From: Pelagibius sp.
GTDB taxonomy: Bacteria > Pseudomonadota > Alphaproteobacteria > Kiloniellales > Kiloniellaceae
Direction of reading: 5' to 3'
DNA length: 64,000 nucleotides
NCBI RefSeq assembly: GCF_028281305.1
Contig: NZ_JANQKD010000013.1
Location: forward strand, 1-64,000
Numbering within the stretch: position 1 is the stretch's first letter; every line of letters starts with the position of its first letter. A program made the translations under genes and the position numbers. The notes beneath the pieces were generated by a model, which was given only the letters and a program-made list of their open reading frames with translations, was not told the origin of the DNA and searched no databases. Positions 18,575 through 27,600 of this stretch are shown here, piece by piece.

Positions 18575-19252
18575 ATGACCCCGCAACCCGACCCCAGTCA
18601 GCCCACTCCGCCGCCCGGCGGGCGGGAGCCGATTTTCAACCTGCCGGCAGGCACCAAGTGGCTGACCCTGGCGATCCTGGCTGTCTTCGCGCTGCAGGTG
18701 GTTCTGCCGGGGCGGAGCGGGGATTGGCTGGTCCTGACGCTGGCTTTCGAGTCTTTCTCCTTCTGGCCGCAGGGCAGCAGCCTGCCGGAGCTCGGCGCTT
18801 TGCCGTCCCTCGTCACCTACGCCCTGCTGCACGCCGACGCCACCCATCTGCTGCTCAATCTCGGGTTCTTTCTGGCTTTCGGCAGCTTCGTCGAGCGCCG
18901 GGTCGGCCTTGTCGCCTTCCTGCTGCTGGTGGTGCTGACGGCGGCGGCCGGGGCGCTTGCCGAATTCGTGCTGCGCGGCGGGCGAGAGATCCTGCTGATC
19001 GGTGCTTCCGGCGTGGTCTACGGCATGACCGGCGCCGCGGCGCGTTTCATGCTGCTGGACCGCGGCGGGCTGCGGCGGCGCGCCGGCCTCAGCCTGGTTT
19101 TCGTGCTCATCGGCCTGAACCTGGTCTTCGGGGTCACCGGTCTCGGCGACTTCCTGGCCGGCGCTCAGATCGGCTGGAAGGCGCACATCGGCGGTTTCCT
19201 GGCCGGTCTCTTCGCTGCCGGTCTGCTCGGCAACCGGCCTCATCTCCGCTAG
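18575..19252 (+). CDS. Rhomboid-family intramembrane serine protease
   Basis: 225 residues, about six membrane spans. Rhomboids cut substrate helices inside the membrane. The catalytic Ser145 lies in LIGASGVVYG (GxSG motif) and the partner His204 in WKAHIGGFLAG. The HADATHLLLNLGFFLAFG stretch (86-103) matches the conserved His/Asn oxyanion region. The N-terminal ~25 residues are proline-rich and cytosolic. The stop overlaps a small hairpin (AGCGCC/GGCGCT, 19251-19267) that may help end transcription. Substrate unknown. Confidence 0.92.
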   Translation: MTPQPDPSQPTPPPGGREPIFNLPAGTKWLTLAILAVFALQVVLPGRSGDWLVLTLAFESFSFWPQGSSLPELGALPSLVTYALLHADATHLLLNLGFFLAFGSFVERRVGLVAFLLLVVLTAAAGALAEFVLRGGREILLIGASGVVYGMTGAAARFMLLDRGGLRRRAGLSLVFVLIGLNLVFGVTGLGDFLAGAQIGWKAHIGGFLAGLFAAGLLGNRPHLR

Positions 19253-19434
19253 CGCCCCAGCGGCGCTGTCGCGAAACCGCAGCCTGCTCGGTTCTGCCCC
19301 AGAACGGTCACAGATCGGTCATCCGGCGCCTGTGTATAAGGAGGTCCGGAGGAAGCGCCCGGCAACCATGCCTTCGTCAGGCTGGGCCGCGGCGGCAGCA
19401 AGCAAGAACGCCGGAACAACCGGAAGACCGAGTC

Positions 19435-20145
19435 ATGGCCACCATCTTGGCGCATCCCGCCAGCAGCAGCACGCCGACCGCCCTGAGACGCCTGCCCGTT
19501 TTTCTCGACGGCAGTGAGGCCTGTGTGGGAGAGACGCAGATCATCTCCGGCGCTGCCAGAATTGCGCGCGGCATCCTGGGACCGGAGGCGGTCCTCACGG
19601 CTGCCGGTTTCGCACGCCGAACGCGGAACCAGGTGCTCTGCCTGCTGGGCGACACGCCGCCGCCCGAGGGGCTGGAGCCGATCGGGGAGGCCCGCTTCGC
19701 CACCCAGTCCGGCGACAGCGGCCCGGTGGTCCTGCGCTTTGCCGAGCTGGCCGAGCCGGCCGAGCGGCGGAAAGGCCGCCACGATGTGATCTTCGAGCCG
19801 CTGGGGCCGCGCGGGGCAGGGCTGAACGGCACCTTTGCTTTTGCCGGGCTTCTGGACTTCGAAGACCTGCTCAGTCTCATCGTCGAGACCGTGAAGGGGG
19901 TGCACCTGGCGGGGCCCGGGATGCTGGACGATCTGCGCTTCGCGGGGTTCCGCCAAACGGCACTGCCGGTCGGGGCCGCCCCGATGATGGCGGGCAAGCT
20001 GACCGTCCGGCACCTGCGCGTCATGGAGCGGGCGCCGCGCCTGCGTACCGTCAGCCGCGTCCAGATCGAAGGGCCCGGGGGCGACAGCCTCGCAGCGACG
20101 GTCACATTTGTCTGCAGCGCCCCGGTGGCCGCCCCGGCGGCCTGA
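19435..20145 (+). CDS. Protein of unknown function
   Basis: 236 residues from the ATG at 19435 (weak GGAAG upstream). I do not recognise the family. It is predicted soluble with no signal or membrane span. Notable segments are a HDVIFEPLGPRGAGLNGT core, an AGLLDFEDLLSLIVETVKGVH helix, and a C-terminal LRTVSRVQIEGPGGDSLAATVTF strand pair, suggesting an alpha/beta fold. A damaged second copy of its central part lies at about 24175-24262, between the two histidine kinase genes. Together with the kinase duplication this suggests that gene and kinase were once duplicated as a unit, so they may be functionally linked. Confidence 0.7.
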   Translation: MATILAHPASSSTPTALRRLPVFLDGSEACVGETQIISGAARIARGILGPEAVLTAAGFARRTRNQVLCLLGDTPPPEGLEPIGEARFATQSGDSGPVVLRFAELAEPAERRKGRHDVIFEPLGPRGAGLNGTFAFAGLLDFEDLLSLIVETVKGVHLAGPGMLDDLRFAGFRQTALPVGAAPMMAGKLTVRHLRVMERAPRLRTVSRVQIEGPGGDSLAATVTFVCSAPVAAPAA

Positions 20146-20411
20146 TCCCTGGCTGCCGGGGCTGGCAGAATCCAAGATCAGATCGTTTTGCTGCACTCCA
20201 AAAGTGTAATAGCTGCGCTCAATCACCTGTAAATTGCTTCTTTTGCCTTCATTTCTGCCGTGCTCGCCAGGCAGTGAATGCGGCTGCTTTGCATGGACCT
20301 CATGGAAGAGGCCCTTCACAGTTTTTTTGCAAAGAGGAGTTGAAATTCTTTCGTGCCCCTCTATTTTGCCCGTATTGATTATATCAATATGAGTAGAATT
20401 CTCTTTGGGTT
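20146..20411. other. AT-richer promoter region of the first kinase gene
   Basis: 266 nt, clearly more AT-rich than neighbours. It holds the dyad TATTGAT-TAT-ATCAATA at 20373-20389. No gene is supported. Confidence 0.5.
20373..20389. promoter_or_regulatory. AT-rich dyad upstream of first CheB-CheR kinase
   Basis: TATTGAT-TAT-ATCAATA is a perfect 7-3-7 inverted repeat ending 22 nt before the GTG start at 20412. It resembles an FNR box but with a spacer one base too short. An operator is likely; the binder is unknown. Confidence 0.5.
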
Positions 20412-23400
20412 GTGCCGAGGCTGCGACGGGGGCGAGCCATAGTCAGGGACAAGATCAACGGTCGAGAGGTTGCCATTGTCGGCATCGGGGCTTCGGCTGG
20501 CGGGCTTGAGGCTCTGCGAGAGTTCGTCGCCGAACTCACGCCCGGCGCGAACGCCTGTTACGTGGTGGCCCAGCATCTGTCGCCGCGTCACCGCAGCATG
20601 CTTATGGAGTTGCTGGCTCGCGAGACCGAACTGCAGGTGAAGGAGATCCTGCGCAACCAGCGGCCACGCCCCGACATCATCTACATCACACCCCCGAACC
20701 GCCACGTCGAACTGCAGAACGGTTTGCTGACGGTGCGGACGCCGAAGATCAAGTCCGGGCCGCAGCCCTCTGTCGATCTGCTTTTCGCCTCGCTTGCGCT
20801 TGAGTGTGAGGAGAGGGCGATCGGCGTGGTCCTCTCTGGTACCGGGTCAGACGGCGCGCGTGGCATCAAGGCAATCCGGGCCGCGGGAGGCGTCACCGTC
20901 GCGCAGGACTCCTCGGCCAAGTACAACGGAATGCCAAACGCCGCCACCGCGACGGGTTGCGTCGATCTGGTGCTGAAGCCCGGGGAGATTGCGCGGCGCG
21001 TTCCCGATCTCCTCCACGGCGGCCACCGCCAGGACATTCTGCAGAGACAGGACCGTGAGGTCGCCAGCGATGTCTATCTGGAAGTCTGCGCCGTTGTCCG
21101 TACCCACACCAGCATCGATTTCAGCAACTATCGTTCTTCGACGATCCTGCGCAGGCTCGCGCGGCGCATGAAGCTGCAGCACGTCCCGGATCTTGAATCC
21201 TATCTCTCTGTCTTGAACCGTGACACCGCTGAGATCGATCATCTGGTCCGTGAACTGCTGATCGGTGTGACGTCGTTTTTTCGTGACCCGGCTGTCTGGG
21301 AGGCTTTGGCGGAGCCGGTCGACACTCTCGTGCGCTCGAAGTCAAGCCGGAACTCCCTCAGGATCTGGGTGCCCGGCTGCGCGACCGGCGAGGAAGCCTA
21401 TACGGTTGGGATTCTGTTTGCCGAGACCTTGCGCAAGCAGAACAAGCATCTGAAAGTCCAGATTTTCGCCACCGATCTCGACAGCGAAGCCCTGGCGATC
21501 GCCCGGCGCGGCGTCTATCCCGCCTCGGTGGCGGAGCAGATCAGCGGTTCCATTCTTCGGCGCTACTTCACGCCCGCGGGAAGCGAATTCTCGGTCAAGC
21601 AGGCCGTCCGGGACATGATCGTTTTCAGCCGGCACAACATCATAGAAGACCCGCCGTTTTCGAAGCTCGATCTTATCAGCTGCCGCAACCTCTTCATTTA
21701 TTTCACACCTGACCTGCAGCACCGCATTCTCGAGCGCTTCCACTATGCCTTACAGAGCGGCTGCCTCCTGGTGCTGGGGCGATCGGAGGCCATCGGGGAC
21801 CTGGGCGACCTCTTCGAACTGGTCGATCGCCCGAACAAAGTGTTTCGCGCCGCCAGCCACAAGTCCTCGCCGTTCAGGCCCAGCGCCTTTACCCCGGTGG
21901 TCAGCCCCAAGGTGCACGAGGCCAAACAGCTGGCCAAGCGCCCGCGGTCCAGAGAGGCGCGGGCCCATGAAGCGATTGCCAAGCGGTTCGGCCCGCCAAC
22001 GGTGATTGTCGACGGCAACGACCGGCCCGTCCATATAGCGGGCGCCATCAAACCCTACCTCCAGGTGCCCACCGGCAGCTCGCAGTTCGACGTCTTCAGC
22101 CTGGTGGAAGAAAGCCTGCGCGCTGAGTTGCGTGCGCTTCTGCTGCGCAGCCGCCGGGAGCATGTCGTGGTGCGCAGCCGCCCTCACACGGTCAAGCACC
22201 AGGGCGACCGATGGCAGTTCAGGATCGTCATTCACCCCTACCGCGACGAAGAGACGGATGAGGAACTGAACCTCATCGCGTTTATGACCGTACGCGCTCT
22301 CGTCGAAGAGGACGAAAGCGCGGACCTGGAGGTCACAGACAAGCCGGACCAGGTGAAGGAGCTCGAACACGAACTGCTGGCCATGCGCGAGCACCTTCAC
22401 ACCATGGTCAGCGAGTTGGAGACCTCCAATGAGGAACTGCAGTCCCTGAACGAAGAGCTGCAGTCCTCAAACGAAGAGCTGCAGTCGACCAATGAGGAGC
22501 TCGAAACCTCTAACGAGGAGTTGCAGTCGACGAATGAGGAACTCACCACGGTCAATGAAGAGATTGTGGTGAAGTCCGATGCTCTGAACGAGGCGAACCT
22601 GTTTCAGACGTCGATCCTCGAGAGCATCTCCAACGCGGTGATCGTGACCGACAAGAATCTGTGCATTCAACGCTACAATGCCGCCGCGGCGCGGCTGTTC
22701 AGGGTTGACGAGCAGAGCATCGGCCAGCCCCTGCCGCAAGCGCGGCCTCAATTTCGGATGCCGGATCTGAGCGCTCTGGTCCATGAGGTCATTAAGAGCG
22801 GCAGTCCCAAATCGAAAGCGATTCGGGCCCGCACGATCGACAAGTACTTCGACCTTTTGATCCACCCCTGCATCGATGCTCAGAGTCAGACGGTCGGTGC
22901 CGTTCTCACCGTCAACGACGTCTCCAGGCTGGCCCGCGCCAATGCAAAGCTGCGACGCAGCCGTCGCGATCTGGCCGAGGAAGTGGAGCTGCGCAGTACC
23001 ATTCTCGACAGCACGCCGGCGCAGATCGCCGTCCTCGACAAGAACGGAGAGATCATCGCCGTCAACGAGGGCTGGCGAAAGTTCGGCCGTGAAAACGGCG
23101 CAACGGACGACCGTTTTGGCGTCGGCAGCAGTTACTTTGGGGTTTGCGGACAACCTGACGCACAAGAGGGGACTTTCTCTCAGACGGCCGAAAGTCTGCG
23201 GCAGGTCCTCAACGGCCATGTCAGTCAAGCCGAGGTTCGTTATACCTGCCACGCGCCGAACGAGAAACGCTGGTTCAAGTGTGTCATTCGCGGAACCGGG
23301 TTGGAGAATGACAAGATCGGCGCGCTGATCATGCATTTCGACATTACCAGCGAGGTCTTGCTGGAGGCTTCGACCGCCGCGGCGCGTCGGCTGGCTGAGC

Positions 23401-24170
23401 AGGCAAGCCACGCCAAATCCAGCTTTTTGGCGAACATGAGCCATGAGTTGCGCACGCCGCTAAACGCCATCATCGGGTTCTCCGACCTTATCGCCTCGGA
23501 AGCTTATGGTGCGCACAGCAGCCATAAGTACACCGAGTATGGAGAGGACATTTCCCGCGCTGCGAACCACCTTCTCGGCATGATCAATCACATTCTCGAC
23601 CTCTCGAAGGTCGAGTCCGGTCGCCTTGAACTCAGCGAGGCTCTGGTCGATGTCGGGGATTGCGCGGCGGGGGTGTTGAAGTTCTTCGAGCAGGAAGCAA
23701 GGCAGAAGCGGATTCGGCTTCTTTGCGATGTGCCTGAGCGCTTCCCGCTCGTGCTGGCGGATGAGGGCGCAATGAGCCAGATCCTGACCAATCTCATCGG
23801 CAATGCGATCAAATTCACTGGAGAGGAGGGGACAGTCACCTGCAGCGCACGCCTCGAATGCGCGAGCGGCGCCCTGAAGCTGGAAGTCGCCGACGACGGC
23901 ATCGGCATCGCCAAGGAAGACCTGAAGCGTATCAGCGAGCCTTTTGCCCAGGTGCGCTCCACCTTGACCAGCAACAACTCCGGGGTTGGGTTGGGGCTCT
24001 CGCTCGTTCACGGCCTCGCCCGGCAGCACCAGGCAAAGGTCGACATTCAAAGCGACCTCGGCCAGGGGACGCGCGTGGTGCTGACCTTCCCGCGCTCACG
24101 GGTCAGAAAACGCCGGGCAGCGCGGTCTAAATCTGTCCTGGGGCAGGCTCAGGCCATGGCCGCGAAGTAA
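20412..24170 (+). CDS. CheB-CheR-PAS hybrid sensor histidine kinase (copy 1)
   Basis: 1252 residues from GTG 20412; no good ribosome site is visible. Domains in order: CheB methylesterase (about 15-200; Ser in GIGASAGGLEAL, His in AQHLSPRHR, Asp in SGTGSDGARG); CheR methyltransferase (about 215-480; SAM motif IWVPGCATGEEAYT); a linker; a Glu-rich coiled coil of repeated NEELQS heptads (about 670-720); two PAS-like regions (FQTSILESISNAVIV and LRSTILDSTPAQIAVLD); HisKA with the phospho-His in SFLANMSHELRTPLNAIIGF; HATPase (DDGIGIAKEDL, GVGLGLSLVHGL). Both CheB and CheR catalytic residues look intact. It probably senses a cytosolic signal and phosphorylates a response regulator encoded elsewhere, since none is nearby. 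It has a tandem paralogue downstream. Confidence 0.9.
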   Translation: MPRLRRGRAIVRDKINGREVAIVGIGASAGGLEALREFVAELTPGANACYVVAQHLSPRHRSMLMELLARETELQVKEILRNQRPRPDIIYITPPNRHVELQNGLLTVRTPKIKSGPQPSVDLLFASLALECEERAIGVVLSGTGSDGARGIKAIRAAGGVTVAQDSSAKYNGMPNAATATGCVDLVLKPGEIARRVPDLLHGGHRQDILQRQDREVASDVYLEVCAVVRTHTSIDFSNYRSSTILRRLARRMKLQHVPDLESYLSVLNRDTAEIDHLVRELLIGVTSFFRDPAVWEALAEPVDTLVRSKSSRNSLRIWVPGCATGEEAYTVGILFAETLRKQNKHLKVQIFATDLDSEALAIARRGVYPASVAEQISGSILRRYFTPAGSEFSVKQAVRDMIVFSRHNIIEDPPFSKLDLISCRNLFIYFTPDLQHRILERFHYALQSGCLLVLGRSEAIGDLGDLFELVDRPNKVFRAASHKSSPFRPSAFTPVVSPKVHEAKQLAKRPRSREARAHEAIAKRFGPPTVIVDGNDRPVHIAGAIKPYLQVPTGSSQFDVFSLVEESLRAELRALLLRSRREHVVVRSRPHTVKHQGDRWQFRIVIHPYRDEETDEELNLIAFMTVRALVEEDESADLEVTDKPDQVKELEHELLAMREHLHTMVSELETSNEELQSLNEELQSSNEELQSTNEELETSNEELQSTNEELTTVNEEIVVKSDALNEANLFQTSILESISNAVIVTDKNLCIQRYNAAAARLFRVDEQSIGQPLPQARPQFRMPDLSALVHEVIKSGSPKSKAIRARTIDKYFDLLIHPCIDAQSQTVGAVLTVNDVSRLARANAKLRRSRRDLAEEVELRSTILDSTPAQIAVLDKNGEIIAVNEGWRKFGRENGATDDRFGVGSSYFGVCGQPDAQEGTFSQTAESLRQVLNGHVSQAEVRYTCHAPNEKRWFKCVIRGTGLENDKIGALIMHFDITSEVLLEASTAAARRLAEQASHAKSSFLANMSHELRTPLNAIIGFSDLIASEAYGAHSSHKYTEYGEDISRAANHLLGMINHILDLSKVESGRLELSEALVDVGDCAAGVLKFFEQEARQKRIRLLCDVPERFPLVLADEGAMSQILTNLIGNAIKFTGEEGTVTCSARLECASGALKLEVADDGIGIAKEDLKRISEPFAQVRSTLTSNNSGVGLGLSLVHGLARQHQAKVDIQSDLGQGTRVVLTFPRSRVRKRRAARSKSVLGQAQAMAAK

Positions 24171-24174
24171 ACGC

Positions 24175-24262
24175 CGCCACGAAGTGATTTTCGAGCCGCT
24201 GGGCCACGCGGGGCGGGCCTCAACGGAACCCTCGCCTCTGCGGGGCTTTTGGACACCGAGGC
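24175..24262 (+). pseudogene. Relict of the 19435-20145 gene
   Basis: About 88 nt align with 19777-19864 at roughly 75-80 percent by eye. RHEVIFEPLG is followed by a one-base deletion, after which RGAGLNGT and AGLLD reappear in another frame. Most differences before the break are third-position or conservative, so it evolved as coding DNA before decay. It sits 5 nt after the stop of the first kinase. Confidence 0.75.
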
Positions 24263-24397
24263 CACACGAATCAGCATGTCCGGACCGAAAAGCAGACCGG
24301 TCCTGGTTTCTCCGATAAGATTTTCCATTAAAAGTAGATTCTGCCATGCGCGGTCGCTGGCCATTGGTAAAGCCTGCCAGCGCGGCAGACTCGACGC

Positions 24398-24410
24398 TAT
24401 CATATTGATA
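24398..24410. promoter_or_regulatory. AT-rich dyad upstream of second kinase
   Basis: TATCA-TAT-TGATA, a 5-3-5 inverted repeat with the same TAT spacer as the dyad before copy 1. The 13-mer TCATATTGATATA here is the exact reverse complement of 20380-20392. Confidence 0.4.
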
Positions 24411-24551
24411 TAAAAAAGATCTTCTCTGCCCTTTCGTGGGCTGCTGCAGGTGTCGGCGGATTTCCGCCCGGGGCACAAAGCCTTCTTTTCGCGATCCCTT
24501 ATACAAGGAGGGTTGAATGGCGAATCTAGCCAGCATAATATAATTGAATTG

Positions 24552-24573
24552 TTTATCAGTGTTTTCTGATAAA
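24552..24573 (+). promoter_or_regulatory. Hairpin upstream of second kinase
   Basis: TTTATCAG pairs with CTGATAAA over a 6-nt TGTTTT loop, about 65 nt before the second kinase start. It could be an operator or a leader hairpin. Confidence 0.5.
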
Positions 24574-24637
24574 TGGGGACGTCGGTGTAGGACTTACGGG
24601 TGGCGAGCGGGGGTGTTGTCGCCATGCATGTGTGCCT

Positions 24638-27600
24638 ATGCAGATAAACAAGAGTGCTGGTGTTACCATAGTCGGTATCGGAGCTTCGGCGGGCGGGCTA
24701 GAGGCGCTGCGGGAGTTTGTCGGAAATCTCGTGCCGGGTGGCAACACCTGCTACGTGGTCGCGCAGCATTTGTCGCCCAGCCATCGCAGCATGCTGATGG
24801 AATTGCTGGCGCGGGAAACCACGCTGGAAGTCAAGGAGATCACCCGCAATCAGCGCCCGCGCGCCGACGTGATCTACATCACCCCGCCGAACCGCCATGT
24901 CGAACTGCAGAGCGGTTTGCTGACCGTCCGAAAGCCGAAGATCAGGTCCGGCCCGCAGCCCTCTGTCGATCTGCTCTTCGCTTCCCTGGCGCTGGAGTGC
25001 GAGGAGCGCGCGATCGGTGTCGTCTTCTCCGGCACCGGCTCTGACGGTGCCCGGGGCGTTCAGGCGATCAGAGCGGCCGGCGGCATCACCTTCGCCCATG
25101 ACCACACCGCGAAGTACAACGGCATGCCCAACGCGGCCATTGCAACGGGCTGCGTCGACCTGGTGCTGCCACCGGCCGAGGTTGCCGCGCGCATCCCTCA
25201 TCTGCTGGAAGGCAATGTCCGCCACGTTGTGCTGAAGGAGCCGGAGAAGGCCAGCACCAGCAACACCTATGCGGACATCTGCGCCGTTATTCGCACCCAC
25301 ACCAACATCGACTTCACGAACTACCGGTCCTCGACGATTCTGCGCCGCCTCTCGCGGCGCATGAATCTGCTCCACCTGGCCAATCTGGAATCCTACCTCG
25401 CCCTTCTGGGCCGCGATCCGGGCGAGATCGAACGTCTGGTCCGCGAACTCCTGATCGGCGTAACCTCGTTCTTCCGCGATACTTCGGTCTGGGAACGGCT
25501 GGAGGAGACGGTCGACAAGCTGGTCCAGTCCAAGGAGGGGGCGGACTCGATCCGGGTCTGGGTGCCGGGCTGTGCCTCCGGCGAAGAGGCCTATACCATT
25601 GCCGTGCTCTTCGCCGAGGCCATGCGCAAGCTGAACAAGCGTGTCAAGGTGCAGATCTTTGCCAGCGACCTGGATGCCGAAGCATTGATGGTGGGGCGGC
25701 GCGGAATCTATCCGTCTGCCGCTGCCGAGCAGGTCGACCCGAAGCTCCTGCGCCGTTACTTCACGCCTCTGGCCTCAGAGTTTTCGGTAAAGCAGCCGAT
25801 CCGCGAAATGATCGTGTTCAGCCGCCACAACCTGGTACAGGATCCGCCTTTCTCGAGGATCGATCTGATCAGCTGCCGGAACCTCTTCATCTACTTCACG
25901 CCGGACCTGCAGCGGCGCATTCTCGAACGCTTTCACTATGCGCTGAACCCGTCGGGAACGCTGCTGCTCGGCAAGTCTGAAGCGATTGCCGAGCCCAGCG
26001 AACTCTTCGAACTGGTGGACCGGAGCCACAAGCTCTTCAAAGCGACTGTTACAGTTGCCTCGCCGTTCCGGCCTTCGGCCTTCACGCCCTTGAAGCACAC
26101 GGCGGCCTCGCCGGCGAGCAAGCTTCTCAAGAATCCACGCTCGCGAGAGGACCGGGCCAACGAGGTTGTCGCAAAGATCTTCGGGCCGCCAACCGTCATC
26201 GTGAACAGCGACGACAAACCGGTTCACATCTCCGGTGCGGTCAAACCCTACCTCACTGTGCCGACCGGATCGTCCGAGTTCGATGTCTTCAGTCTTGTGG
26301 AAGAAGACCTGCGCGCCGAACTGCGCGCGCTGCTGCTGCGCTGCCGCCGCGAAGAGGTGGTGGTGCGCAGCCGCGTTCACACCGGTGAGCATCAAGGCGA
26401 CCGCTGGCAATACCGCATCGTCATTCATCCTCATAACGATGACGAGACGGACGAGAAGCTGAGCATTGTCGCCTTCATGACCGTCCGGGCGCTTCTCGAA
26501 GAAGCGGAGGAGTCGGTCGATGAGATCGAGCAGCAGGACCAGGTGCGGGAACTCGAGCATGAACTTCTGGCCATGCGCGAACACCTCCACACGATGGTCA
26601 GCGAGCTGGAAACCTCCAACGAGGAACTGCAATCCCTCAATGAAGAGCTTCAATCCTCGAACGAGGAACTCCAGTCCGCCAACGAAGAACTGGAGACCTC
26701 CAACGAGGAGCTGCAGTCGACCAACGAGGAACTGACCACCGTCAATGAGGAAATCGTCGTCAAATCCGATGCTTTGAACGAGGCAAACTCCTTTCAGTCT
26801 TCCATTCTGGAGAGCATCTCGAACGCGGTCATCGTCACTGATCAGAACCTGCGGGTGCAGCGCTACAACGCTGCTGCCCAGAAGACCTTCAAGCTGGACG
26901 AGCACAGCGTCGGGGAGCCGCTGGCACTGATCAAGACCCGGTTCCGCATTCCTGACCTGCGCCCGCTTGTCGAAGAGGTCATTCGCGGTGGGACGCCGCG
27001 CAGCAAGGCGATTCGATCCCGCCAGAATGACCGCTACTTCGACCTCGTTGTGCAACCCTGCATGAATGACCAGCATGGGATCATCGGTGCGGTGCTGGTG
27101 CTGAACGACGTTTCCCGTCTTGCCAAGGCGAACGCCAAGCTGCGGCGCAGCCGCGGCGAGCTTGCCGAGGCGATGGAGCTGCGCAGCGCTATACTGGACA
27201 CGACCCCTGCCCAGATCGCTGTTCTCGATCGTGTCGGGACAATTATCGTCGTGAACGAAGCCTGGCGCGACTTCAGCCGGGGGAATGGTGGAGTCGATCT
27301 CAGTTTCGGCGTCGGCACGAACTATCTGCAGATTTGTGAAGGCGTGATGGTCGACGGGGAGAGCGAAGCCGACGAGGTCTCGGTAAAGCTGCGCGATGTC
27401 TTGGCGGGGCGACTCAAGTACGCCGAGGTGCGCTATGCCTGTCATTCGCCGACCGAAAAGCGCTGGTTCAAGTGCATCATGCGCGGCGCGGAGGCCGAGA
27501 ACGAGCAGATGGGCGCGCTGATCATGCACATCAACATCACCAGCGAAGTCATGCTGGAGGAGTCCATGGCGGTGGCGCGGCGCATGGCCGAGGAGGCGAG

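Larger units (their letters stand above)
24171..24637. other. Intergenic region between tandem kinases: gene relict and hairpins
   Basis: 467 nt, GC-rich at the left and AT-rich to the right. It contains a frameshifted relict of the 19435 gene (24175-24262), a TATCA-TAT-TGATA dyad (24398-24410) and a hairpin (24552-24573). No intact gene is supported. Confidence 0.6.

Noticed and set aside
19332-19517. Short open frame before the 19435 gene with AAGGAGG near its start
   Set aside because: The frame overlaps the supported gene, and the ribosome-site match lies inside the frame itself rather than ahead of it.
22430-22560. Tandem repeat of NEELQS codons as a mobile or unstable element
   Set aside because: It encodes a coiled coil known in this kinase class, is shared by both copies and lies in frame.
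24096-24536. 146-codon minus-strand frame between the kinases
   Set aside because: It reads through the gene relict and the kinase 3' end on the wrong strand and has no domain or ribosome site.
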